A stretch of 64,000 nucleotides of DNA from UBA1127 sp965116355 (lineage in GTDB: Bacteria; Chloroflexota; Dehalococcoidia; Lucifugimonadales; UBA1127). This document shows positions 17,051 through 25,936 of the stretch, piece after piece (the stretch's first letter is position 1; every line of letters begins with the position of its first letter). The translations under genes and the position numbers were made by a program. A model generated the notes under the pieces. The model worked only from the letters and a program-made list of their open reading frames with translations. It searched no databases and had not been told where the DNA came from. The stretch covers positions 806,001-870,000 of the forward strand of contig OZ220679.1 of assembly GCA_965116355.1 (NCBI GenBank), written 5' to 3'.

Positions 17051-18235
17051 ATGGAACAAACGGCGGAGAACGAACGCACCTACAAGATCCTTGTAGTAGA
17101 TGACGAACCTGACGTCGAACCTCTCGTGCTCCAGCGAATGCGGCGTCGTATCCGAGCCGGCAGGTATTCCTTCGTATTTGCACACAACGGCGTGGAGGCC
17201 CTGGAGCGCCTCCAGAACGACGGCACCATCGACATGGTGGTGTCCGACATCAACATGCCGCAAATGGACGGCCTGACGCTGCTCCAGCAGATACCCAAGG
17301 TGGACCCGGACATTCGTGCCGTCATCATCTCCGCATATGGCGACATGAAGAATATCCGGACCGCCATGAACCGCGGCGCGTTCGACTTTGTAACCAAGCC
17401 CATCGACTTTGAGGACCTCGAGGTCACTATTGAGCGCACGCTCGGGCACATCGCCCAATGGCGCGAGGCCCTCTCCTCCCGCGACAAGCTGGTCGCGCTC
17501 CAGAACGAGCTCGATGTCGCCCGCAACATGCAACAGTCCATCCTACCGACCGCATTTCCCAAGGGCGACGACTTTGAGATTTACGGGAGCATGGAGCCGG
17601 CACGAAGCGTTGGCGGAGACTTCTTTGACGTCATCAACCTGGACCACGAACGCGTAGGACTCGCCATTGCGGACGTGTCCGGCAAGGGGGTGCCTGCCGC
17701 GCTCTTCATGATGTCCAGCCGCACCCTCTTAAAGGGCTCCGCCATCGGCAATCCGGAGCCCTCTGAAGTGCTGCGGGAAGTCAATGACCTGCTTACCCAG
17801 GACAACGACGCCGCCATGTTCGTCACGGTCTTCTACGCCGTGTATGACCGTTACACTGGAAGGGTGACGTACGCCAACGGCGGACACAACGCACCGCTGC
17901 TCATCAAGGCCAACGGCGAGTGCTCGCTGTTGCCCCTGACGGCAGGACTGGCGTTGGCCATCGTTCCGGGTCTGGACTTCCAGCAGGACTCCGTTGTGCT
18001 GGGCCCGGGAGACACCCTCGTGCTCTACACCGACGGCGTCAACGAGGCCATGAACAGGGAACACGAGGAATTCGGCAACGACAGACTCCTCGAGATTTTC
18101 TCCAGCGCCGCTCCCAAGTCGGCGACGGAAGCGAATGACGCCACTTTCGAAGCGGTGGCCGGATTTGTGGCGGGCGCCGCCCAGTCCGATGACATTACCT
18201 GTCTCGTCATTCACCGCAGGGGGGCCAACTCTTGA
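17051..18235 (+). CDS. Response regulator with PP2C (SpoIIE/RsbU-type) phosphatase output
   Basis: A 394-residue, two-domain cytosolic protein. The N-terminal receiver domain (10-130) has VVDDEPD, phosphoacceptor D66 (VVSDINMPQMDG), the IISAYG switch threonine/serine region and K116 (FVTKP). A coiled-coil linker leads to a PPM serine phosphatase domain with SVGGDFFD (186-193), ADVSGKG (207-213) and YTDGVNEA as the metal-binding motifs. Family knowledge: such proteins dephosphorylate a STAS antagonist and free a sigma factor or other target. Phosphorylation by the histidine kinase encoded downstream is the likely input. The stop overlaps the start of the kinase gene. Confidence 0.92.
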   Translation: MEQTAENERTYKILVVDDEPDVEPLVLQRMRRRIRAGRYSFVFAHNGVEALERLQNDGTIDMVVSDINMPQMDGLTLLQQIPKVDPDIRAVIISAYGDMKNIRTAMNRGAFDFVTKPIDFEDLEVTIERTLGHIAQWREALSSRDKLVALQNELDVARNMQQSILPTAFPKGDDFEIYGSMEPARSVGGDFFDVINLDHERVGLAIADVSGKGVPAALFMMSSRTLLKGSAIGNPEPSEVLREVNDLLTQDNDAAMFVTVFYAVYDRYTGRVTYANGGHNAPLLIKANGECSLLPLTAGLALAIVPGLDFQQDSVVLGPGDTLVLYTDGVNEAMNREHEEFGNDRLLEIFSSAAPKSATEANDATFEAVAGFVAGAAQSDDITCLVIHRRGANS

Positions 18236-18651
18236 GCGAAACGCTCGCACTAAAGGTGCACACTGACCGGGGGGAGATCGGCCACATCACGGCCGAGATT
18301 GAGACCCTTGCAGAGCGCGAGGGATGGGCTCCGGACCTGACCTTCAAAGTCAACCTTGCTCTTGAAGAGCTTGTCATCAACATCATGGACTACGGGTTCG
18401 AAGGTGGAGACCACGAAATCGACATCACCCTCGTTTCGGAGGACCACCGGCTGACCATCGAGATCTCCGACAGCGGCAGAGCCTTCGACCCCTTAACGGA
18501 CGCCCCCGTGCCGGACGTGGACGCGCCCATGGACGAACGGCCCGTCGGCGGATTGGGCGTATACCTTGTCCGCAACATGATGGACGACATGCAATACCGC
18601 CGGGAGAACGACCGCAACTACCTGACCCTGATCGCCAACAGGGAGCAGTAG
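18232..18651 (+). CDS. RsbW-like serine kinase / anti-sigma factor
   Basis: A 139-residue HATPase_c protein of the RsbW/SpoIIAB type. The N-box EELVINIMDYGF (45-56), the ISDSGRAFDP G1 box (D80) and GGLGVYLVRNMMDD are all present, so ATP binding looks intact. It would phosphorylate the STAS proteins and hold a sigma factor or another target. The TTG start overlaps the TGA of the upstream phosphatase gene (TTGA), showing tight coupling. No sigma factor gene is present in the window, so its final target is unknown. Confidence 0.9.
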   Translation: MSETLALKVHTDRGEIGHITAEIETLAEREGWAPDLTFKVNLALEELVINIMDYGFEGGDHEIDITLVSEDHRLTIEISDSGRAFDPLTDAPVPDVDAPMDERPVGGLGVYLVRNMMDDMQYRRENDRNYLTLIANREQ

Positions 18652-18656
18652 ACCGA

Positions 18657-19961
18657 ATGCTTGGGGAACGGACGGCCTTGCGCCCTTCACCTCTGAGCAG
18701 TTTGGGCACTATCCTTCTGGCCGCCGCCATCCTTACAGTCCTGTCCGGATGCTCGTTGCTCACGGGTGAGGGCGAAGACAATTCGACAGGGTTGGGCAAT
18801 TCCATCACGGGTGACATTGCCGTTCCCGTCCCCACCGCAGAACCCGAGGACGAGGGCGTCCCCGGCGTATTCGACACAGAGATCTTCTTTGGCCAGAGCG
18901 CCGCATTCACTGGCGCCGCCTCCGCCCTGGGCAGCAACATGCGCCTCGGCATTGAGGCCGCGTTCCACGAAGTCAACGAGCAGGGCGGTGTCAACGGCAG
19001 ACTCCTGCGCCTCAACTCGCTCGATGACCAGTACACCCCGGACAAGGCAGTCATCAACACCATTCAGCTCATTGAAGAGTTGGACGTGTTTGCCCTGATA
19101 GGCGCCGTCGGCACGCCCACGTCACGCTCTGCGGTCCCGGTGGCGCAGGCGGCCGGCGTGCCGTACATTGCGCCCTTCACCGGCGCGGAGTTCCTGCGGC
19201 AATCCAGCCTCGAAAACGTGCTCAACCTTCGCTCTTCCTACTTTCAAGAAACGGAGGAAATGGTCGAGCGGTTGACCACGGACCTCGGCATCACGCGCAT
19301 CTCGATCCTCTACCAGGACGATTCCTTTGGCCGCGCCGGACTTCAGGGGGTGATCAACGCCTTGGAGAAGCGCGACATGGATCTGGCCTCCATCGGCCTC
19401 TACCAGCGCCTCACCACGGCGATCAAAGCGGCCCTCCTCGACATCCGTCGGGGCGACCCTCAGGCTGTCATCATCATCGGCTCCTACGAGCCTGCAGCGG
19501 AACTCATCCTCTGGTCACGGCATCTGGGCATGAACCCGGTCTTCATGGCAGTCTCCTTCGTTGGCAGCAATGCGTTGGCCGAGAGCCTGGGTCCGCAGGG
19601 CGAGGATGTCTTCGTCACCCAGGTCGTGCCATTCCCGACGGATGACGAACTGTCCATCACGCGGGAGTACCTCCAAGCCCTTGAACGCCTCCCTCGCACC
19701 GCCACGCCCGGCTTCGTATCCTTCGAGGGATACCTTGCCGGCAGGATGGCCATCGAGGGGATTCGGCGCTGCGGGGACGATGTCACGCGAGAGTGCTTCC
19801 TCCAGTCCATGCGCGACGGCGAGCCCATCGACCTCGGCGGTTTCACGGTCCAATTCGACGACGGCGACAACCAGGGGTCGGACGACGTTTTCATGACACG
19901 CATTGATGAGAACGGTGAGTTTCAACCGGTAACAAACCTGCGGGACGCATTCGCTCAATAG
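18657..19961 (+). CDS. Branched-chain-amino-acid-type periplasmic binding lipoprotein
   Basis: A 434-residue type I periplasmic binding protein (Peripla_BP_6). The signal peptide ends at lipobox LSGC (C32) and a short acidic linker follows. IFFGQSAAFTGAASALGSNMR is the classic N-terminal strand-loop, and the second lobe has ISILYQDDSFGRAGLQGV. It begins six bases after the kinase gene and ends ten bases before a membrane histidine kinase. No ABC transporter genes lie nearby. This placement suggests that it is a ligand sensor feeding the histidine kinase rather than a nutrient-uptake protein. Confidence 0.88.
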   Translation: MLGERTALRPSPLSSLGTILLAAAILTVLSGCSLLTGEGEDNSTGLGNSITGDIAVPVPTAEPEDEGVPGVFDTEIFFGQSAAFTGAASALGSNMRLGIEAAFHEVNEQGGVNGRLLRLNSLDDQYTPDKAVINTIQLIEELDVFALIGAVGTPTSRSAVPVAQAAGVPYIAPFTGAEFLRQSSLENVLNLRSSYFQETEEMVERLTTDLGITRISILYQDDSFGRAGLQGVINALEKRDMDLASIGLYQRLTTAIKAALLDIRRGDPQAVIIIGSYEPAAELILWSRHLGMNPVFMAVSFVGSNALAESLGPQGEDVFVTQVVPFPTDDELSITREYLQALERLPRTATPGFVSFEGYLAGRMAIEGIRRCGDDVTRECFLQSMRDGEPIDLGGFTVQFDDGDNQGSDDVFMTRIDENGEFQPVTNLRDAFAQ

Positions 19962-19971
19962 GGGCAGAGCT

Positions 19972-22272
19972 ATGGTGAGAACGTTACTGAATCTGCGCTT
20001 TTTGATTTCCACTCAGCTTTATCTGGCACTTGGCAGCGCCGTGGGCCTCACCATCGCCGCCAGTCTCGTGGGCTGGTTCTCCTTCAACAACCTCGGAGAG
20101 GCCCAGAGCAGGGTCAACGAGGAGACCGTGCCGGAGCTCACTGCGGCGTTCAAGGTCGCGCAGAGCACCACGGGACTCACTGACGCCGCTCCCAGAATAG
20201 CCAATGCCAACTCGTTTCAGGACCTCGCCGTTATCGCAGCCAGCGTTGAGGAATCCCACCAGGAGCTCCTTGAGGACCTCGCTCAACTGCGAAGCGAGGA
20301 GGAGCACGGCGTTGTATTCCGAGGCATAGAGGCAAACATCGACAACCTGCTCAGTAACATTGACGCCATCCGGGAACACCGCGCCACGCACTTTCAACTG
20401 GAATCACGCTCAGAGTTTCTCCGCCAAGAGATCGTTGAAATCAGGGAAGACCTAGATGCGTTGCTGGTGCCGGAAGTGGACAACCAGCTCTTCTTCACCA
20501 TGACGGGCTTTCGAACGCTGGACGACCCAGCAGTTGAAGTTGATGAGCACTTCTCCTCGGAACAACTGGCCCGCTACAGGCTCCTTGCCGACCTTCACGC
20601 AGTTTCAGACAGCTCGGCCCTGTTGCTGGAGAGCGCCTTCAGCATCTCAGCCGCGGCCCTCCTTGAACCGCTGGAAGAGAGCTTCGAGTCCTCTGCCGGT
20701 GAGATCCTCCGCATCCAGACTGCCATGGGCGAGAGCGATCTGAAGGCAGCCGTCGACCCTCTGTTGGACAGGCTAGTCGACCTGGGGCTGGGTGACGACA
20801 GTGTGTTCGTTTCGCTGAGCGAGGTGTTGATCCTTGCTGAGACGCAGGATCTCCTGGCCGCAGAAAACCGGGGCATTTCCGTCTCCCTCGTCTCCCAGGT
20901 GGACAGCCTCGTGGATGCCGCAAACGAGCGCGCGTCAGAGGCCACCCTCGCGTCCGACGAGGCCACCTTCACGGGGCAGGTGCTGCTGCTCTCCATCAGC
21001 GGCATCAGCGTCGGCGGCGCCATCCTGATCGCATGGCTCTTCGTGGGTCGGTCTCTGTTGCGCCGCCTGGCCACCCTGTCCGCGTGGATGCGCCGTATGG
21101 CAAGCGGCGACCTCGAGGCCCAGATCGAGATGAAGGGCCACGACGAAGTGGCAAACATGGCCGCCGCGCTCGAAGTCTTCCGCCAGCACGCCCTCGAGGT
21201 GCAGCGACTCAACCTCGTCGAGGAGCTCGCCGATGAGCTCCAGGGCAAGAACGAGCAATTGGAAGGCGCGCTGTCTGAATTGAACCGCGCCCAGGACCAG
21301 ATCGTGATGCGTGAGAAGCTTGCGGCGCTGGGTGAGCTGACCGCCGGCGTTGCGCATGAAATCCGCAACCCGCTCAACTTCGTCAAGAACTTCTCCGAGG
21401 TTTCCGCTGAACTGCTTGAAGAGCTCCATGAGGTGCTGGATGAAGCCGGCGACAGCATCCCGCAAAACAAGCGGGACGACATTCAGGACATTTCCGACGA
21501 CCTCTCAAGCAACCTGGAGCGCATCGGGCAGCACACCGCCCGTGCCAACCGCATCGTCCACGACATGCTCATGATGGGCCGCGACACAGCGGAGTGGCAG
21601 ACCGTCGACGTCAACAACCTCATCGACGAGTACTCCCGCCTCGCCTACCACAGCGCACGAGCCACGGACCCAGATTTCCAGCTGGATCTGCAGTTCTCTC
21701 TCGCCGACAACGTCGGCCATCTGGAAGCCATTCCGCAGGACTTGGGGCGCGTCTTCCTCAACATCGTCAGCAACGCCTGCTACGCCACGGACGAGAAGCG
21801 GAAGGAAATCCTGCAATCGGGCGGTGGTGACTACATGCCGACCATCTGGCTAACTACGGTCAGGGATGACGAGAACATCACCATCACCATTCGGGACAAC
21901 GCGAACGGCATGCCTCAGGAGGTAGTGGAGAAGATCTTCAACCCGTTCTTCACCACCAAGCCAACGGGCCAGGGAACCGGCCTCGGCCTCGCCATCTCCA
22001 ACGACATCATCCGGGAGCACGGCGGCGCCATCAACGTCGTTAGCACCCCGGGCGAGGGCACGGAGATGACCGTGCGGCTGCCGCTGGTGAACTTGGCTCG
22101 GTCTGCGGAGTCATCCGAACAGGAAGCTGCCGCAAGTGACGACGACCTCGACCCCGATGAAGAGGTGGTGGGCGTCGCGGAGTCCGACGACGCGGACGGC
22201 GGACCGGACGACGCAGGAGACGACGGGCCCGAAGATGATGACGAGGAGCAGGGCGCGGAGGAACGCACCTAG
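19972..22272 (+). CDS. Membrane sensor histidine kinase with HAMP domain
   Basis: A 766-residue kinase. The first membrane helix (10-37) is followed by a long, mostly helical extracytoplasmic domain (about 40-335), a second helix (VLLLSISGISVGGAILIAWLF) and HAMP. A coiled coil precedes the HisKA domain with H462 (GVAHEIRNPLNFVKNFSEV). The HATPase domain has the N-box NIVSNACYATDEKR, DNANGMP, NPFFTTKP and GTGLGLAIS. The last 50 residues are an acidic tail rich in D and E. It probably receives the signal of the adjacent binding lipoprotein and phosphorylates the receiver-PP2C protein. Confidence 0.92.
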   Translation: MVRTLLNLRFLISTQLYLALGSAVGLTIAASLVGWFSFNNLGEAQSRVNEETVPELTAAFKVAQSTTGLTDAAPRIANANSFQDLAVIAASVEESHQELLEDLAQLRSEEEHGVVFRGIEANIDNLLSNIDAIREHRATHFQLESRSEFLRQEIVEIREDLDALLVPEVDNQLFFTMTGFRTLDDPAVEVDEHFSSEQLARYRLLADLHAVSDSSALLLESAFSISAAALLEPLEESFESSAGEILRIQTAMGESDLKAAVDPLLDRLVDLGLGDDSVFVSLSEVLILAETQDLLAAENRGISVSLVSQVDSLVDAANERASEATLASDEATFTGQVLLLSISGISVGGAILIAWLFVGRSLLRRLATLSAWMRRMASGDLEAQIEMKGHDEVANMAAALEVFRQHALEVQRLNLVEELADELQGKNEQLEGALSELNRAQDQIVMREKLAALGELTAGVAHEIRNPLNFVKNFSEVSAELLEELHEVLDEAGDSIPQNKRDDIQDISDDLSSNLERIGQHTARANRIVHDMLMMGRDTAEWQTVDVNNLIDEYSRLAYHSARATDPDFQLDLQFSLADNVGHLEAIPQDLGRVFLNIVSNACYATDEKRKEILQSGGGDYMPTIWLTTVRDDENITITIRDNANGMPQEVVEKIFNPFFTTKPTGQGTGLGLAISNDIIREHGGAINVVSTPGEGTEMTVRLPLVNLARSAESSEQEAAASDDDLDPDEEVVGVAESDDADGGPDDAGDDGPEDDDEEQGAEERT

Positions 22273-22322
22273 TCTCTAACGGCTCCCGCTTCGGCTGCTC
22301 CCGCTGCGGGTAGAGGGTCCTG

Positions 22323-24203
22323 CTAGACGGGCGCTTCCTGCTGTTGCGGGAACATGTCCAGCACCTGCTGCACTATGCCGTCCGCGTCCAGTTGCAACTG
22401 CCTTCGCTGGTCGGCTGCTGTGCCGTGCTCGACGAAGGAGTCCGGCATACCGATCCGGCGCACCGTCACCCCCTCAACACCCGCGTCCGACAGCGCCTCG
22501 AGCACCGCCGAGCCGAACCCGCCGGCCAGGACGTTCTCCTCGATCGTGACAAGCCGCCCCGAATTACGCGCGGCATCGAGCAGCAAGTCGATGTCCAGGG
22601 GCTTCACGAACAGCGCGTTCACCACACCGCACTCGATTCCGTGCTCCGCGAGCTTTTCCGCGGCCTGCAGCGCCGCCGCGCCGGGCTTGCCAAGCGCAAA
22701 CAGTGTCACGTCCCGTCCTTCGCGCAGGACCACTCCCTTGCCGACGGGCAGCTCCTGCAGCTCGGGGTCGAGCTCCGCCCCAACCGCGGCGCCCCGAGCG
22801 ATGCGAATGGCAAAGGGACCCGGGTAACGGTAGGCCGTGTAGATCAGGTGCTGCAGATCGTTCTCATTCATCGGCGCCGCCACAACGGCGTTGGGCAGCA
22901 CACGCAAGTAGGAGATGTCGAATGCGCCGTGGTGCGTTTTGCCGTCCTCGCCCACCACGCCGGCCCTGTCGGCGATGAGCGTGACCGGCAGGTTGGGCAG
23001 GCAGACATCGTGCACCACCTGGTCGAAGGCGCGCTGCATGAAGGTCGAGTAGATGGACACAAACGGGTGCAGGCCGTCCGCGGCCATGCCGGCGGCCATG
23101 CTCACGGCGTGCTGCTCGGCAATCCCCACGTCGAATATCCTGTCGGGGAACTCCTGCTGCACCTCCGCCAATCCGGTGCCCTCCAGCATGGCGGCGGAGA
23201 CTCCAACTACGGCGCTGTCCTCCCGCATGATCTGGGAGATTGTCGAGGCAAACACGGCGGAATAGGTCGGAGCGCCGGTGCCGGCGCCCAGCGGTGAGCT
23301 GGGCTGGTGGAACTTGATAGGGTCATCCTCAGCCGGCTTGTAGCCATGGCCCTTGTGGGTCACAACGTGCACCAGCGGCACGCGGCCGGGAATGACCTTC
23401 GCCTGTTCCAGGGTCTCCTCGAGTTGCTTTATGTCATGCCCGTCCACCGGCCCCAGGTAGTGGAACCCCATCTCCGTCCACATGACGGTCGGCAAAATGA
23501 AGCCCTCGATGCCGTCGCCCAGCCGCTTCACCAGCCGGTAGATGGCCTCGCCCGTCGGCACTCGCCTGGACAAGACGCGCATCCGGCCGATCATCGCCTG
23601 GTACTCCGGGTGACTGATGAGCCTCCTGCGCCAGTTGGTCAGGAAGCCGATGTTCTCCGAGATCGACATCCCGTTGTCGTTCAGCACGACGATGAGCCGC
23701 TCCGGGTTGCGGTGGACCAGGTTGTTCAGCGCCTCCAGGCTCGAGCCCGACGTCAGCGCGCCGTCCCCGACGACACAGACGGTCCACGCATCCAGCCCTC
23801 GATTCGCGACGCTCTCGGCAATGCCATGCGCGACCGAGAGACCCGTACCGGCGTGACCCGCGACCAGCGTGTCATGCGGGCTCTCCGTCGGTTCGCCAAA
23901 GCCGGAGATACCGCCCGCAAGGCGAATGTCCTTGAACTCGTTCCGCCGGCCGGTGACCAGCTTGTGGGTGTAGAGCTGGTTGGTGGTGTCCCAGACAATG
24001 CGGTCCTTTGGGCTATCGAACACCCGGTGGATGGCCAGCGTGAGCTCAACAACACCCAGGTTGGACGCCAGGTGACCCCCGCGCGCCGTTATGACCTCGA
24101 TGATCGTGTCCCGGGCCTCTTGAGCAAGCTGCTCGATTTCCAACATTGACAGCTGCTTGAGGTCTTCTGGGCCGTCAATCCGGTCCAGCAGGCGGTCTGT
24201 CAT
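22323..24203 (-). CDS. dxs: 1-deoxy-D-xylulose-5-phosphate synthase
   Basis: A 626-residue thiamine-diphosphate enzyme that joins pyruvate and glyceraldehyde 3-phosphate in the first step of the MEP isoprenoid pathway. The N-terminal half shows HLASNLGVVELTLAIHRVFD, THKLVTGRR, VGDGALTSGSSLEALNN (TPP/Mg site) and THKGHGYKPAE. The C-terminal half shows FDVGIAEQHAVSMAAGMA, DRAGVVGEDGKTHHGAFD and ISYLRVLPN. The WDTTNQLYTHK segment departs from the usual WDVGHQAYPHK but keeps the histidine. The start at 24203 has GGAAGGAG upstream; the extended N-terminus is rejected. Confidence 0.88.
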   Translation of the reverse strand: MTDRLLDRIDGPEDLKQLSMLEIEQLAQEARDTIIEVITARGGHLASNLGVVELTLAIHRVFDSPKDRIVWDTTNQLYTHKLVTGRRNEFKDIRLAGGISGFGEPTESPHDTLVAGHAGTGLSVAHGIAESVANRGLDAWTVCVVGDGALTSGSSLEALNNLVHRNPERLIVVLNDNGMSISENIGFLTNWRRRLISHPEYQAMIGRMRVLSRRVPTGEAIYRLVKRLGDGIEGFILPTVMWTEMGFHYLGPVDGHDIKQLEETLEQAKVIPGRVPLVHVVTHKGHGYKPAEDDPIKFHQPSSPLGAGTGAPTYSAVFASTISQIMREDSAVVGVSAAMLEGTGLAEVQQEFPDRIFDVGIAEQHAVSMAAGMAADGLHPFVSIYSTFMQRAFDQVVHDVCLPNLPVTLIADRAGVVGEDGKTHHGAFDISYLRVLPNAVVAAPMNENDLQHLIYTAYRYPGPFAIRIARGAAVGAELDPELQELPVGKGVVLREGRDVTLFALGKPGAAALQAAEKLAEHGIECGVVNALFVKPLDIDLLLDAARNSGRLVTIEENVLAGGFGSAVLEALSDAGVEGVTVRRIGMPDSFVEHGTAADQRRQLQLDADGIVQQVLDMFPQQQEAPV

Positions 24204-24359
24204 TGCAATGGCTCCTTCCCTGCGACGGCAACGGCCATACCAACGGAGGGCCGCGTTTCTCAAAAATCCGTAATGCTACTCTATTCGATTCCAGATGGGG
24301 CAGCAACAGCGAATTTGGCCTGTCGAGCTGATTCGCGCGCGACACGCGACAATCGAGCC

Positions 24360-25552
24360 TTACCAGCCGCGGGACCGCTCCGCGTAAACGTGGTCCGGCA
24401 TCCTGTAGCTGATCCCCGCATCGTCGAAGGCAGACACCCCCAAGAATTGGGAGAAGCTGTTGAAGTTGCTGTTGGAGGTGGGCCGCCCGGGAAAAGTTTG
24501 TTCAAGAGCTGGTAGTACCTCGACTGCCAGCGGAAGAACGCGAGAACGCCAAAGTTGCTGCTCTTGGGGAAGTTCAACTGGTCCGCCGTTTCGGCGCCGA
24601 TCATGGCCCGCGAGACCCTGTAGATGTACTTCACCAGCGACCGCCGTTGCACGGGGTCTGTAACGTCGGCCACCACGGGGGCGGAGTTGATCAGCGCGTT
24701 GGCCATGATGACGGATTCCGGGTTCGAATTCGGCTCACACATCCGGCCTATCTTGATGATCTCGTTCGCATGCTCCTGCGTGTCGTAGAGAATGTCTTCC
24801 GGGACGCCCATCAGGTACCCCGAGTAGCGCCACACCGCCATGAAGCTCTTGCTCTCTTCATCGCTGAAGCGGACACCAAGCCGGTGCAAGTGGTAGAGGG
24901 TCCTGCTGGAGAAGGATGCGGCGGCGTAGCCCATGTGCGCGCCGCTGATCGGTACCCCCCACGCGTTCTCATTCCAGTCCGGCGACGACGCCAGAAGCCG
25001 GCGGACCTGGGCGTGCACGAGGCGAAGGCGTACCGAGAGCTTCCACCCGTCGCCGTACCGCTGCAGGCCGTCCGGCAGAAAGATCTCGATCATATGCCGG
25101 TTGTTCTGCCGCAGCCGCCGCACTCCCTGCTCCCTCAGGCGGCCGGTGATCAGGAACGACTTGGAGATGTTGGTGGAGAACCCCTCCACCAGTGTCCCGC
25201 CCGTGAACGCAGCAAGCACAATCTTGCCCGCCCGGTAGAACATGCGCGTCCCGGCGTGAAAGCCCTCGAAATCCACCCAGGACGGCACCTCTTCGACGCT
25301 GCGGAAGAACGCCCACAGGCTCTCCGGTGCATCTCGCAGCGCGTCGTCGCTGCCTTGCTCTATGCCGGCCTCGATGAGGCGGTCGGAGTCTTCCCTCGGC
25401 ATCTCCGAGAGATCCTCCATGAGCGCATCGGCCAATGGGTCGCCGACCCATGCGTTGGCAATGTAGTTGGCCGTAAGCTCCGGGTTCAGGCCATAGGCCT
25501 CCTGATACCCATCCAGGTAGTCAGTCGGTATGCGTTCAGGAAATGTTGCCAA
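24360..25552 (-). CDS. MpaB-family (DUF2236) oxygenase, frameshifted near its 3' end
   Basis: Heme-dependent oxygenase-like protein of the MpaB / latex-clearing-protein superfamily. Family segments include WVDFEGFHAGTRMFYRAGK, AFTGGTLVEGFS, LRLVHAQVRRLL and the GVPISGAHMGYAAASFS block, and R/H residues in these serve as heme contacts in relatives. The TTG start has AGGGGGAC upstream. After LNKLFPG the frame breaks. Adding one C or G in the CCCGGG run near 24490-24495 restores a family-like C-terminus (SNFNSFSQFLGVSAFDDAG ... SRGW) ending at the TAA in 24360-24362, 397 residues in all. As read, translation would run out of frame to 24281. Sequencing error and true mutation are both possible. 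Confidence 0.72.
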
Positions 25553-25936
25553 GAGTGTCCCCCTGAGAACATCAGCCCAGGCACGACCGCGATATCAACT
25601 GTTCTGACAAAATAGGAGGAGCTCAATCAAGCTTCCTCCACAACGACATGCATATGTAAGAGGCTAGTTCACAGCCACCCTCATCATCATAATGCCGACG
25701 TGTTATATGTCGCAACTTTAACGGCTCAAGGGCAAAATTATCGCAGAACAAGTTTCCTAGCGACGGCCTATCTGTTCGGTTGATGGTGACCGTCACAGGG
25801 ATGTCCTTGACTCTGGCCCAATTTCGGCCTAATGCATGAATTCACCGAACGTCGTATAGTTAGGATGCGCCGCTGGGCCCAGGGCATTGCCGGAGTTATG
25901 CACACTTCGCCCTGCCTGTGCTCGCAAGGAGGAACC
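25553..25936 (+). other. AT-rich intergenic region before the collagen-like gene
   Basis: About 380 bases between divergent genes, clearly richer in A and T than the flanks, with no convincing coding frame. TATAGT at 25855-25860 and TTGACT-17-TAATGC at 25807-25835 are weak promoter candidates for the rightward gene. No repeat or RNA gene is recognised. Confidence 0.5.

Noticed and set aside
24281..24359. The out-of-frame tail of the MpaB-like open frame as true protein
   Set aside because: It is Ser/Thr/Ala/Arg-rich and unlike the family, whereas the adjacent frame gives a sensible C-terminus and a stop at 24360.
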